A stretch of DNA of 24,068 nucleotides. Source: a virus. The stretch is taken from positions 1 through 24,068 of the IMG/VR virus record IMGVR_UViG_3300009103_000152. One strand, given 5' to 3'. Shown piece by piece: positions 1 through 9,673 of this stretch (position 1 is the stretch's first letter; each line of letters begins with the position of its first letter). A model generated the notes under the pieces. It made no database searches. It was not told the DNA's origin and was given only the letters and a program-made list of their open reading frames with translations. The position numbers and the translations under genes are program-made.

Positions 1-3000
1 CCCCCCATCCCGGAAGAGAGATAAAAAGCGACTTTGACCCCCTCTATGTCTATTACTACAAAAGGACGTACATCATCCGACACTATGTAGTTACTGCCGT
101 CGAACAACTGAGCCCCCTTCAGCTCCCCTACGGCGGCGTTTGCAGCTTCTAGCGTGTCATGAATACGGGTGGGTACACCTCCCTCGGCCTTCGACTCCGT
201 CTCGGGCTTGAGGCCTTCGGGTACTCTCTGCCCGTACAGGAGCAGGTAGCCCGTCTTATCATTCAACTTATACTTTCTGTATCTACCGTCCTCCTTCCGA
301 TATACCGTGGTATCCAGGCCCTCGCTTGAAAATTCGTTATAGGTGGAAGCGAGCTCACCCAGCGTATACCGCTCATACTTATTGGTGTCCAGTTTGCGGA
401 AATAGCCGAAATGGGGGACATCCATCCAATTTATGGAAGCTTGCTCGGGACGTACGGCACTGCGGAACCTACGAACCAGATCCAGTTTCTTTCTCAGGTC
501 TTCAAGTTCGCGCTCACGCCTTTCGAGAACGGCGGCGGGTACCTCCGCTTTCTTAGTTTCTTCCTTAGTTTCTTCCTTAGTTTCTTTCTTGGATTTTTTC
601 TTGGATTTTTTCTTGGAGACTCCCTTGCCGTCGTGCTCCCAGACCTGAATGTAATTTTCAAAATTCTCAAGGAGCTTGTCTTTACCTTTATGCCGGTTCC
701 TAAACCCTGTCTTGAGCGTTTTGAGTTTGGCTTCAAACTCCTTGTCACCCTGCCAGGCTCCTTTTTTGAAGTCGAGTTTATGGAGAAATCGAGCCTTTCG
801 GATCTTCTTACCGTCGCCCAGCTGCTTTAGCTTGATCACCTTTTTCCCGTCATCGCTTAACCCTACATAGAAGAACTTACCGTCTTTTCCCTTCTGCTGA
901 ATGACGGGAGTGTAGATTTTTTTGCGGGGTGAACGAGAGCCTAAGGCCGTGGACCCCAAAGACTCGATTCTCCGTTCGAGCTCCGTCTCCCGACGCTTGA
1001 GAGTCGCCACTACGCCGTCAATCATCTCATCGAACTTGAGGAACTCCTGGATTACTCGATCAGCGTCGGGTGCCTTTGCGCTGACCTCAGTCACAAAGTC
1101 TCGTCCGGCGGTCAAGCCGCTGAAAGCGGAATTCGCTATTAGTTCACGGAGCCCGATTATATGGGAGACTAATGAACCCATGCTGGCTTCCTTGCCCTTC
1201 TCCTTTACGGTTCCATCCTTCGAAACGACAGGCGGGGTATCGAGGGCCTTCACAGCCTCTTTGGCCGCCGCCTCGAACTTTAGCGGATCCATTACGATCT
1301 CTCGGGCCTTCTTTACGGCCTTTTCGACGTTTGAAAGCTTCTCCATCTCATCCGCCACGAACTTATCCCCAGCCTCCGTGGCCTCTTTTCGAGTAAGGTG
1401 CATGGAGGGCTCCACCGCCTCACGATCGCCCGCCGTGCGCCTCCTTAGCTCGTATCCACTACCCTCGGCTCCGCGAATAACGGCATAACTGGGCAGCAGA
1501 GACTCGAGAGCGTTGATCTCCTCCAAGGTGCGATTGCGTAAATCGTCATTTACATCCTCGTCGTACTCGTGCGAGATGTAATCAAGCTCGCCGTATCTAA
1601 CGGGCTTTTTGCGATTCTCCAACTTTACCGGAGCGGCGATTATCTTTCCCTTGACCTTGTCCAAGTCGGCAACGGCCTTCGTCCTCTCCTCCGACTTCTC
1701 AAACCCAGAGCCCAAGCGTTCCTCCAAAGCGACAAGCTGCGCTTCAAGCTCGGCCCTCTGAGCCTCCATCTTTTCAACCTTCTCCGCGCCTTTCGTTATT
1801 TTGGAGGGGCGTCCCTTCTGCCGGGCGCCCTTCTTCGTAACGACATACCGCTTGTCCCCAAGTTTCCTCGCGGGCCGTCGCTCGTCGCCAGAACCCTGCT
1901 TGGGCATCAGCTGGTCATGCGCGTCTTTTGCGTCCTTGCCCTCGAGCCCTTCGTAGACTTCGGCAGTGCTCTCAATTTCCCCCTTGAATACTTCATGCTC
2001 CGCGAACGGAAGCAACCTCTCCTTAAATTCCTTGAGGGTATAAAACGAGTTATCGCCCACGGTGATCTTGGATGCACCCATAAGCTTCCATAGGGCAGAG
2101 ACGACGCGTTTGGCGCGATTGAGACCGTGGTCCTCCGCAATCACACGCACCTCACGCATTAAATGATTCAAGCCCTCCTCGTCGCTCATTTGAGCGAACT
2201 TGGTATCCTTGTTGCGGAATCGATCGAGCATTCCGGGGCGCTCGTGATACCCGGACCCAAAACGCAGGTTACCGCTGGGCAAACCGAGGGGGGTGTAACC
2301 CAGGTATTGGAGAATTCGCCTGTCGAGCTGGATTCGCTTCTCCTTCGTTCCCGCTTGCTCCATCTGACCCGACCAACCCTCCATGGCGGGATGAAGGGTG
2401 GTGGTGAGGTAATTCTGCAAAGCCGTCCCCACCTCTTTCTTGTCCAAGGTCTGCCCCGCAAGCACCCTACCCCACTGATACGAGAACCACTCCTCGGCCT
2501 GCTGCATCTCCGTCAACCCTTCCAGCACTTGATCTACTCTGGACCGCTCCTCAGGTGGTAAGGCGGAATACTTGGCATCGGGCCGCTTGAGAACGTACTG
2601 GGCCATCGAATCCGACTTCTGGTCTTGGGTTAGGCTCTTATAGGTATCTAAAAGTTCCGCGTCGTTTTCGAACACGAACATGCGGGCAAAATGACCTGAT
2701 TCATGAAGAATGACGGCGACAGGGTTCTCCTTGAAGGCCTTCCTGTTTAAATAGATAAGCGGGGAATACCTTTTCTCCCCCGTTCTCGGGTCCACCTCGT
2801 TGTCGAAATGGAATGACCCCTCAACCCTTCCACCGGATTCTCCAAACGGAGTACGATCCGCGTAAACGATTTTCAGCTTACTCATCTTCTCGGGGTCATA
2901 GGCATACATGCGGGCAAACACGTCCTGGACCACCTTTTGCTGCTCGGGAGGCAACCCGGCCTCGCGGGAAATATCCCTGCTCATCCCCTGCCATGTGGCG

Positions 3001-5393
3001 AACGTGGTGAAAGCGTTACGGAAGCCCGCCAGATTTACAGTGCCGCGCGTGCCCCCCTCGGCGGTCTTGGATATGCCGGCGTAATCAAAGGGGGTCGCCG
3101 TCAAATCCAACCCCCGGGACGACCGTAGGGCCCCCGCCGCACCCAATAAACCGGGGCCGACGCCGACAAATGCTTCAGCCACCATGGCGTTGTTGTCGTA
3201 TGCCTCGCCCGGATCCTTTGACCAAGCCTGTCCGAGAAACTCACCAAGTACGCCGGTAGCCGAATCGGTCCCGACCTCTAAAAGCGCGCTCCTTCCCTTC
3301 TGAAATCGAGTAAAACGGGGGAGCGTCTTCGCCGACCGAGCCCAGGCTTCCTTGTCAAAAAGCTTTCCGCCCTTCAAAGCGTTGCCCGTGTGGTGCAGGG
3401 ACTGCGTAACTCGTGACGCCATCATACCGGAAGCGGCGTCGAGCAAAGCGATTGGGACGCCCTTCTTGAGGGCTTTGGACTTTATCTTCTCCCTAATGGA
3501 GTCGTTAGCCCAAGCGGCGGCAAATACCTTGGGATTCTTCCAATCCACGCCGAGATCATGCATTCCTTCGAGCACCATGCCCGAATATTCCAATACGAGG
3601 GAAGCTACACCCCAGTTGGCCCGGGCGCCCCAAACGGCTCCCGTCGCAGCTCCACCCGCTGCAGTCAGGGGTCCGGCCACCGCACCGACGGTGGCACCGG
3701 CTCCGGCTGCCGCTGGAATCGTCTTCCAGCTCCACCTCGCATAAGCGGGCAAATACGAGGACATGGACTCCACGAAAAGCTCGGGGATTGCGGAAGGGTT
3801 GTCAAACAACAGGTTCCCGACGGAGTCCCAAAAGCCCGAAGACTTGTACTCCTGAAATCTCTGGGCGGCCGTACTGGTAGGTATCGCAGCCGTCTCCTGA
3901 GCAGCCTCTATGAATTTCTCGATGTCGGAGGCATCAGCCATATCAAGGAGAAAATCGTCGGCATACTTACTCATCTCATCCATAGCCCAGCCGCGCTTGG
4001 CGGCATTGGAAAGGTTACGGGCGATAGATGCAAAAAAACCTAAATTCTCGTTCTGCTCGATTATTTCATCCGTCAGCCCAAACTCCTGCGCAAGCATCAA
4101 TGTTTGGTGTACCTTTTCCTCGGACGCCTGCATTTTCTTTAGGGCTTTCTCAGCCCCGGGGCCACCCGCTACCTTTAGATACGCCAACTGGTCATCCTGC
4201 CAAACGTTGCGGCTTGCGTAAACGGCCTGCATGACCTTCGCGATGTTCAACCGCTCCTCTCCTCCGAGGTCGAGCAAAGCCTTCTCAATGGGGACTCCCT
4301 TGTATTCCTTGATATTCGCCTTGCGCATCTCGTCCACGTCGAGGAGATCGACGTCGTTTCGGCTCATGCCGAGAGGGCGGCCGTCAAGCATGCCGTCCAT
4401 CGAGAACATGATCCCCCGATCACGAAGCTTTCGATCCCGAGAAATGCCATCGCGCTTGGCGAACATGGCCTTCGCGTCACCCTTCTGGGCGGCGGCAATT
4501 CGATTGCGTTGGATTTCGTCGTCCTTGTGGGTGACGGACTTTCCGGTATAGGAGCTGATCCGGCCGGGCTTGTGCTTGCGCGGATCGGTCCGCTCCACGT
4601 TTTCTATGCGGCCCGTGCTGACGCTGTAGAAAGGCTCCTCGTAAAGATGAGAAAATTGATCGAGAAACTCCCCCGTCCGCTTGGCGCTCAAGGGAGCTCG
4701 GGAAGAAGTTTTCTTGCGGGCGGCGGATGCCCGATCCAATTCCATCCGATACGGTGCGGGTATGCCCGTCAGGGAATCGATCATGGAGAGGCGGGCATTC
4801 TCGTAGCGATCGGACATCGTCCGACGCATTTCCTTCTGTGCCTTGAGCTTGAAATACTTCTCGCGCAGTCCGTTCGGTCCCTCCCAACCTTGGAACCTTC
4901 CGAGATTACGTATGGCGGCCTCCTTTTCGGAAGAAGCTCCGAAGAACCCGTCCTCCTGCTCGGAGGCGGCGCGGGTGGATTTGAACAAGTCGTCGATGCC
5001 GGTCACGTACCCGTCGTCGCCCTCCTCGGGATCACCGAAGAGATCAAGCCCCTGGTAGAAGGGCTTCAGCTCGTTGTCCATGAAATCCTTGTATCGGTTT
5101 TCCCAGAGCGTGGCGGAAGACTTATGCAGGGAGGCGTCGGAGTTGATCAGCTTGTACTGCTCCTTGAACTGGTCGTACGCGTCGAGATCGTCCAACGGGG
5201 AGCGGGAATAATTGGACGGCTCGGGAGCCTGCGACTCCACCATCTGGGGAGTCGATCCCTGAGATACCTGCATCGGGCCGCCGAACGGCTGAAACGGCCG
5301 CTGTATCGGCTTGCTGAGAAACTGGTCTACGCCCTCGGCGTTGCCGGAGTAGTCCTCGGCGCCCAGGTCCAGCTGATCGTCATACCAGGACAT
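1..5393 (-). CDS. Giant virion-type protein with HExxH metallopeptidase motif (C-terminus cut by window edge)
   Basis: The minus frame is open from ATG 5393 to the left edge: 1797 complete codons and no stop, so the true C-terminus lies outside the window. Visible parts: an N-terminal third rich in charged residues; a Gly/Ala-rich, low-charge, membrane-like stretch near residues 559-600; a zincin-type motif HESGH at residues 897-901 (H897, E898, H901) after a hydrophobic strand; a predicted coiled coil around residues 1195-1250; and a Lys/Glu/Thr low-complexity repeat near 1590-1615. Very long phage proteins with scattered peptidase motifs and membrane-like segments are often ejected internal virion proteins, so that is the inferred role; it is not proven. 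The start is 8 nt after the previous stop, behind a C-rich leader (TAACCTCCCCC). It is the last visible gene of the packaging operon. It could instead be a tail or polyvalent protein. No portal or capsid signature was recognised. Confidence 0.85.
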   Translation of the reverse strand, partial: MSWYDDQLDLGAEDYSGNAEGVDQFLSKPIQRPFQPFGGPMQVSQGSTPQMVESQAPEPSNYSRSPLDDLDAYDQFKEQYKLINSDASLHKSSATLWENRYKDFMDNELKPFYQGLDLFGDPEEGDDGYVTGIDDLFKSTRAASEQEDGFFGASSEKEAAIRNLGRFQGWEGPNGLREKYFKLKAQKEMRRTMSDRYENARLSMIDSLTGIPAPYRMELDRASAARKKTSSRAPLSAKRTGEFLDQFSHLYEEPFYSVSTGRIENVERTDPRKHKPGRISSYTGKSVTHKDDEIQRNRIAAAQKGDAKAMFAKRDGISRDRKLRDRGIMFSMDGMLDGRPLGMSRNDVDLLDVDEMRKANIKEYKGVPIEKALLDLGGEERLNIAKVMQAVYASRNVWQDDQLAYLKVAGGPGAEKALKKMQASEEKVHQTLMLAQEFGLTDEIIEQNENLGFFASIARNLSNAAKRGWAMDEMSKYADDFLLDMADASDIEKFIEAAQETAAIPTSTAAQRFQEYKSSGFWDSVGNLLFDNPSAIPELFVESMSSYLPAYARWSWKTIPAAAGAGATVGAVAGPLTAAGGAATGAVWGARANWGVASLVLEYSGMVLEGMHDLGVDWKNPKVFAAAWANDSIREKIKSKALKKGVPIALLDAASGMMASRVTQSLHHTGNALKGGKLFDKEAWARSAKTLPRFTRFQKGRSALLEVGTDSATGVLGEFLGQAWSKDPGEAYDNNAMVAEAFVGVGPGLLGAAGALRSSRGLDLTATPFDYAGISKTAEGGTRGTVNLAGFRNAFTTFATWQGMSRDISREAGLPPEQQKVVQDVFARMYAYDPEKMSKLKIVYADRTPFGESGGRVEGSFHFDNEVDPRTGEKRYSPLIYLNRKAFKENPVAVILHESGHFARMFVFENDAELLDTYKSLTQDQKSDSMAQYVLKRPDAKYSALPPEERSRVDQVLEGLTEMQQAEEWFSYQWGRVLAGQTLDKKEVGTALQNYLTTTLHPAMEGWSGQMEQAGTKEKRIQLDRRILQYLGYTPLGLPSGNLRFGSGYHERPGMLDRFRNKDTKFAQMSDEEGLNHLMREVRVIAEDHGLNRAKRVVSALWKLMGASKITVGDNSFYTLKEFKERLLPFAEHEVFKGEIESTAEVYEGLEGKDAKDAHDQLMPKQGSGDERRPARKLGDKRYVVTKKGARQKGRPSKITKGAEKVEKMEAQRAELEAQLVALEERLGSGFEKSEERTKAVADLDKVKGKIIAAPVKLENRKKPVRYGELDYISHEYDEDVNDDLRNRTLEEINALESLLPSYAVIRGAEGSGYELRRRTAGDREAVEPSMHLTRKEATEAGDKFVADEMEKLSNVEKAVKKAREIVMDPLKFEAAAKEAVKALDTPPVVSKDGTVKEKGKEASMGSLVSHIIGLRELIANSAFSGLTAGRDFVTEVSAKAPDADRVIQEFLKFDEMIDGVVATLKRRETELERRIESLGSTALGSRSPRKKIYTPVIQQKGKDGKFFYVGLSDDGKKVIKLKQLGDGKKIRKARFLHKLDFKKGAWQGDKEFEAKLKTLKTGFRNRHKGKDKLLENFENYIQVWEHDGKGVSKKKSKKKSKKETKEETKEETKKAEVPAAVLERRERELEDLRKKLDLVRRFRSAVRPEQASINWMDVPHFGYFRKLDTNKYERYTLGELASTYNEFSSEGLDTTVYRKEDGRYRKYKLNDKTGYLLLYGQRVPEGLKPETESKAEGGVPTRIHDTLEAANAAVGELKGAQLFDGSNYIVSDDVRPFVVIDIEGVKVAFYLSSGMG

Positions 5394-5401
5394 GGGGGAG
5401 G

Positions 5402-7552
5402 TTACGAGAGGCGACGTCTTTGCTCCAGTCTGGCCGGCGACAGGTACTCATCGGGAACCTGCCTGTTGTTGTTAAGCCACTCTTCGCGCGATGGGTAAGG
5501 CTGACGGGGAGTCATCGGACGCTTGGGGGCAACCCCCGAGGCCATGACCCTTTTCCGCGCGTTTTCCTCAATCGTGGGAACGCGGACGGGCTTTTGACCT
5601 CCCGTCCAGCCGCGAGTCTCGCCGGCGAAACGATTGGGGTCGCCGTTGGGATTCGGGCCGTGGAAATTCATGGGATCCCCGGGAGCGACGTATGGGCTCC
5701 CGTCGGGATTGAGCCGTTGAGATTTGGCGCCGCCCATCTGGCGAGCCATCAGACCCTTTGTCTTCCAACCGGTTATGCGAGGCTTGCCGTTGACGGAGGA
5801 TACGATGGGAACCCGATCCGCGAAAGTAGGGTCGGTAATGCGCTCGCGCTCGCTGCCGACGCCCTGAGGAAACAGGTGGCCGACGGTCGGGCCGGGGTTG
5901 TCCAAGCTCTTTTGGGAAGGGACCACCTTCGCACTCTCGGTCACTACCTCGAGGCCGCGATCGTCTACCCGAGTGGGAACCGGAGTGCCCGCCTCTATCG
6001 TGGGAATGGGCTTGGTGGGAAGGCCGGGGCCCACCGTTTCGGCGGTATCCAGTATAAACTGCCGTTCCCGGTCTTCCGGGGTCAGGCCTTCGTCCGCATT
6101 AACCGTTGCGGCGGTATCCAGTATAAACTGTCGTTCCCGGTCTTCCGAGGATATGCCGGGTCCAAAAGGTTCTATCGGTGTGTCCGGTAGGGGGCTACTA
6201 GACCCCGGGACGGGTTTGTGATCTAGGGAGCCTTGAGTTACCGAGGGTTGGTTCGGTATCTCTGTGTAAGACGGTGGGACAGGTTTGTGAGCTAGGGACT
6301 CCTGAGTTATCGGAGGTTGGTTGAGGTGCTCGGTAACCGCATAGGAAGGCTGGGGAGGTTGGGGGGCTGGTTCCGCATAGGGAGTCCCGGCGGGAGTGCC
6401 CGGAGGGGAGGGACGAACAGCCATCTCTTCTTGGGAGGGTATGTCGTCAAGGGCGGCTCCGGGAACGGTATGCGTTTCGGGGGCAGGCGTAAAGGTCTTT
6501 TTGCCCTTGCCGCCGATCTCGCCCGTGGTTACCTTCGGGGCGGGGTTCTCGAGGGAAGCCTCATAGGCCTCGCGGTCTTTTTTGATGTATTCCGGATCTC
6601 CGCTGGATCGCTTAATATAGTGATCCCTGGCAGTACGGCGCTCAGCCTCGCTGAGCTCGTGCCAGCGGCGGTTGTCGTCGCGGTTGTGGGCAGTGTCGTC
6701 CCATAGCTGCGCGAGGCTCTCGTTGCGGTTTGCGTCGCGCATCTCGCGCTTATGCTTGCGCTCCGCTAGATCGTCCTCGCGGTCAGCCTGCTTGCGGCGA
6801 AGGGCATCGGCTCGGAAGCTGCTGCGATCTACAAAGGTGTTGTTGCCCGTACGACTCTTCCGGCGAAGATCGGGAGCCTGACGGTTGCGGTGATCCAGTT
6901 TCTCGGACAGGGACGGGGCGGGCTCGTCGAGGGTGGCGGGTGAGGTGGCGCCGGGTCCGAAGTCGTCGGGGGTGACGGATGATGTTAGCTGATCCTTCTT
7001 GGCCTTCTCGGCAGCTTCGGCCTTCTCGGCCTCTTTGGCCTCCTTGGCCTCCTCGGCCTCCTCGGCTAGATCGTCGTCGGTCTTGTACGTGGCACCATCC
7101 AATTCCTCGGTATCCTTCTTCTGGGATTGCTTTTCCGTTCCGGGCTCTTGCCAATTACCGCTCGCGTCCCGGAAATAGCCCCAGGGGCCCAGCAGGCTTT
7201 CTTCGTGTTCGTCTAAGCTGTTACTCCCGGTAAAGAAATCCTTGATATGCAGTGCCGGCCTGGCAATATACCCGGCATTACCCGCGCTGAGCAGAGCATC
7301 CTGGACGCTCTCGCCCTCTCGTTTGCTGTATACCGAATTAAAAGCCTGGTAGAGAAGAGGGTCGTCTCTGAACGCACTCCCAAACGCGGTATGGGCGGCT
7401 TTACGGTCCTTGTCGAGAATATCGAAGACCTCCGGAGTACCGATGCCGTACAGATCCTTGAATTCTCTGATAAGACCCGTAATCCTTGTCAGGGCCTCGT
7501 CATATTTCAAGCCCTCCCGCTTCGCGTATTTCTCGATGATGTTCTTACTCAT
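5402..7552 (-). CDS. 716-aa repeat-rich, probably virion-associated protein
   Basis: No family was recognised. The N-terminal ~110 residues look folded. They are followed by an acidic Glu/Ala/Lys coiled-coil stretch (about 150-190), an Arg/Glu-rich region (about 220-335), a Pro/Thr-rich low-complexity region (about 340-560) and a basic Gly/Pro-rich tail. Two internal repeats are clear. One carries QPxxTQxSLxHKPVP twice. The other carries EDRERQFILDTAxTV twice, from a 69-nt DNA period at 6042 and 6111. The gene sits between the terminase large subunit and the giant protein, so a structural, scaffold or portal-associated role is inferred from place alone. The ATG at 7552 is 26 nt after the TerL stop. 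The A+T-rich gap (TATAG-CATA-CTATA) could hold a weak promoter. Composition matches the late neighbours. Confidence 0.8.
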   Translation of the reverse strand: MSKNIIEKYAKREGLKYDEALTRITGLIREFKDLYGIGTPEVFDILDKDRKAAHTAFGSAFRDDPLLYQAFNSVYSKREGESVQDALLSAGNAGYIARPALHIKDFFTGSNSLDEHEESLLGPWGYFRDASGNWQEPGTEKQSQKKDTEELDGATYKTDDDLAEEAEEAKEAKEAEKAEAAEKAKKDQLTSSVTPDDFGPGATSPATLDEPAPSLSEKLDHRNRQAPDLRRKSRTGNNTFVDRSSFRADALRRKQADREDDLAERKHKREMRDANRNESLAQLWDDTAHNRDDNRRWHELSEAERRTARDHYIKRSSGDPEYIKKDREAYEASLENPAPKVTTGEIGGKGKKTFTPAPETHTVPGAALDDIPSQEEMAVRPSPPGTPAGTPYAEPAPQPPQPSYAVTEHLNQPPITQESLAHKPVPPSYTEIPNQPSVTQGSLDHKPVPGSSSPLPDTPIEPFGPGISSEDRERQFILDTAATVNADEGLTPEDRERQFILDTAETVGPGLPTKPIPTIEAGTPVPTRVDDRGLEVVTESAKVVPSQKSLDNPGPTVGHLFPQGVGSERERITDPTFADRVPIVSSVNGKPRITGWKTKGLMARQMGGAKSQRLNPDGSPYVAPGDPMNFHGPNPNGDPNRFAGETRGWTGGQKPVRVPTIEENARKRVMASGVAPKRPMTPRQPYPSREEWLNNNRQVPDEYLSPARLEQRRRLS

Positions 7553-7578
7553 AATGCGTGAATCCTATATATAGTATG

Positions 7579-9345
7579 CTATACCTTCAACCGCTTGCCT
7601 TTAAGGAATTCCTTGAGCGGAACACGCATGAATCCGTCGGGACAAAGCAGCGAGGGATTCTTGCGGAGCATGCGATTGGTGATTTTCTTTTTCTTCGGCG
7701 CCCGATAGGACGACGCCAGATCCAAATTGTATAGGGCGATCGCGGCGGCGAGGACGTGATCGTCATGGTGGCCGGGGGCGGCCTCGGGCTTTCCCCTGTC
7801 GTTTATCACGAATACCTTCATCTCCCGAAGAACCTCGCGATCGGGGATATCGAAATTCTCCTCCATGAGCTCGGCGGCCATGTGATCGATGATGGTCTTG
7901 CGGGTGATCTTGTCGGTACTCCACCCGAAGCTCTTCTCGACCATGCCGCTGGAATCATTCACCTTGCGGCGGCGATATACGCTCAGGCCGGATTCGAGAA
8001 GGTACTTGAGCAACGCCAATCCCGAATTATTTACCTCGGGAACGATGAAGGCCCCGCCGTACCAGCGGGCGGCCCCCTCGATTTCCTGGGCCAATACCCC
8101 GATATCGAGACGAGAATGATGCAGGGCGACCAGGCGGGGGACATGCCAATGGCCATGCCAGTCCTCGTAGGGGCCCTTCCAGACCTGAACGGAATGAAAA
8201 TCGGGATCGGCGGCCAAACCCTGCTGCTGCTGATCCTCCCCCGTGCAGGTATCGACCGAAATCAAATACTTGGAATCATGCTGAGGCTCCTCGTAGACGC
8301 GCCAATTACCCGAGCGATCGGGAATGAACGCGCCCTTGTCGCCCTTCTGGACCGACATATAGCCCACGTGAAACGAAAGATCCTTGGCGGCCTTCGACAT
8401 CGACTCGAGAACATCCATATGGAACCTCGGGCGCGAGGACATGAGGAAGCATTCCTCGGGATCGGAGGGATATTCCTGACGAAATTTGCTGATATCGCCG
8501 TTGCATTTGTCCTGCAGAACCCGGCGGCGCCATTGAAGCTGCTCCATGGATACGTCGAAGCGATCGACTTCAGACTTCTCGTCGTCGGTCAACGTGTCGA
8601 TAAAATCCTGTTTCATCGACTCATTGCGGAAAGGAATCACGGAATCCTCGAATTCGAACCAGGCGGCGAATATCTTCGCCCATTCGTTGTCCTGCACCCA
8701 TGTTCGGTAAAACCATCCGGCGGGACCGTTGGGAGTGGAGTCGGCCACAACCAGCGAAACATTATCCCCGTCGTACAGGGATTGAAGATAGCCGAGAGCG
8801 GGGTCTCTTTCCCCCGCCATGGGCCAAAAGGCGACCTCGGTCATGTTGCCGACCTGGATCGTTCCGCTTCGGCCCGCATTCTTGGAACCTGCGGTCTCCT
8901 TGCCGTACTGGCTGCCCGAACTGAGGCGGATGTTGTCCGCGAGGTTTCCGCCGTCGGCCAGGTTGTTCCCCGTCTCGTCCCATGGAAAATGGTCGTTTTC
9001 CGCGTATCGGCGGTAAATCTCGTAGACCTTGTCGGAAGTACCGCTGATATCGCCCATCAGACTGCCCGACAGGTCGGGATGCTTTCGCATATGATGATAA
9101 GTCAACGCCTGCGCGCACGTGGAGGCCCCCTTCTGGCGAGGCTTCAATATCACCATCTTGCAGGGCTTGCCCTCGATCTGGCACTTTCGGTAATGCTCGA
9201 ACATCCGTTTCTGCAAAATATTGGGCTTGGGCTTGATGCTGCGCCCGCGCTTGTCCTTGATTACCCCGAACGTGCTGAACCAGACCTCGGGATCAATCCG
9301 TATGAGATCGGCCAATTGCCGTTGGTCTTGGTCGGTGGTGGTCAT
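7579..9345 (-). CDS. terL: Terminase large subunit (DNA-packaging ATPase and nuclease)
   Basis: This is the packaging motor that cuts concatemeric DNA and pumps it into the prohead. The 588 aa are within the usual family range. The ATPase half shows an adenine-binding region near residue 45, a Walker A-like KPRQKGAS at 68-75, a Walker B-like strand ending in E170, and coupling motif ADSTPNG at 201-207. The linker has the typical YPSDPEECF at 292-300. The RNase H-like nuclease half has acidic residues at D365 (LISVDT), E437 (VPEVNN) and D528/D529 (GHHDDH), matching the D-E-D pattern. The start ATG overlaps the preceding 41-aa ORF stop as ATGA, suggesting translational coupling. A 535-aa open frame on the opposite strand is only its shadow. 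The packaging type (cos, pac or terminal repeats) cannot be told from these motifs. Confidence 0.95.
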   Translation of the reverse strand: MTTTDQDQRQLADLIRIDPEVWFSTFGVIKDKRGRSIKPKPNILQKRMFEHYRKCQIEGKPCKMVILKPRQKGASTCAQALTYHHMRKHPDLSGSLMGDISGTSDKVYEIYRRYAENDHFPWDETGNNLADGGNLADNIRLSSGSQYGKETAGSKNAGRSGTIQVGNMTEVAFWPMAGERDPALGYLQSLYDGDNVSLVVADSTPNGPAGWFYRTWVQDNEWAKIFAAWFEFEDSVIPFRNESMKQDFIDTLTDDEKSEVDRFDVSMEQLQWRRRVLQDKCNGDISKFRQEYPSDPEECFLMSSRPRFHMDVLESMSKAAKDLSFHVGYMSVQKGDKGAFIPDRSGNWRVYEEPQHDSKYLISVDTCTGEDQQQQGLAADPDFHSVQVWKGPYEDWHGHWHVPRLVALHHSRLDIGVLAQEIEGAARWYGGAFIVPEVNNSGLALLKYLLESGLSVYRRRKVNDSSGMVEKSFGWSTDKITRKTIIDHMAAELMEENFDIPDREVLREMKVFVINDRGKPEAAPGHHDDHVLAAAIALYNLDLASSYRAPKKKKITNRMLRKNPSLLCPDGFMRVPLKEFLKGKRLKV

Positions 9346-9467
9346 TCCCCCTTCGACTTTTGACTTTTGACCTTTTTCCTGACCCTGTTGAGCGCTCGGG
9401 CACGAGCCACCCGCTTACGGATCTCGGCGTCCGTATTCATCTTCTTGATCGATGCCAGGTCCCACAT
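9342..9467 (-). CDS. 41-aa basic peptide coupled to terL
   Basis: This short ORF (begins MWDLASIKK, ends KSQKSKGE) fills the gap between the 66-aa acidic protein and the terminase large subunit. Its ATG shares one base with the upstream stop (TAATG), and its TGA overlaps the terL start (ATGA). Such exact packing on both sides argues that it is translated. It is Lys/Arg-rich and predicted helical. No family was recognised. It could be a small packaging accessory or simply a coupling leader peptide for terL. Confidence 0.6.
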   Translation of the reverse strand: MWDLASIKKMNTDAEIRKRVARARALNRVRKKVKSQKSKGE

Positions 9468-9667
9468 TACTCCTCGAGATCGAAATCGGCTGAGAAATCC
9501 ACGTCCATTCCGAAGAAGCGATCGACGGCGTAGGAGGCTACGTCGGCCATTTCCTCGTCATCCATGTCGCTTTCCTCGTACCAGCGCATGAATACGCTCA
9601 TCACCTCGTTCAGGTATTGCCTCTGAGGAGGAGTCAGGCTGTTCAAATATGCGTCGTCGTGGCTCAT
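9467..9667 (-). CDS. 66-aa acidic hypothetical protein
   Basis: This is a very acidic small protein, with an Asp/Glu-rich second half containing ESDMDDEEMADV and ending DFDLEE. The N-terminal half is predicted helical (LTPPQRQYLNEVMSVFMRWY). It starts 6 nt after the terS stop and its own stop overlaps the next ATG, so it belongs to the packaging operon. The strong opposite charge to the 41-aa neighbour is notable. No known domain was recognised, and a role in packaging is inferred only from position. Confidence 0.75.
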   Translation of the reverse strand: MSHDDAYLNSLTPPQRQYLNEVMSVFMRWYEESDMDDEEMADVASYAVDRFFGMDVDFSADFDLEE

Positions 9668-9673
9668 CCAACG

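Noticed and set aside
922-1488. 188-aa and neighbouring plus-strand frames in the first 4.5 kb
   Set aside because: They are shadows of the giant minus-strand frame, which stays open through the whole region.
4509-5498. 329-aa open frame on the plus strand
   Set aside because: It is antisense to the giant protein and crosses the junction with the 716-aa gene. It has no recognisable domain.
7756-9363. 535-aa open frame on the plus strand
   Set aside because: It is exactly antisense to terL, whose motifs are unmistakable. Long antisense frames arise from the G+C-rich codon bias.
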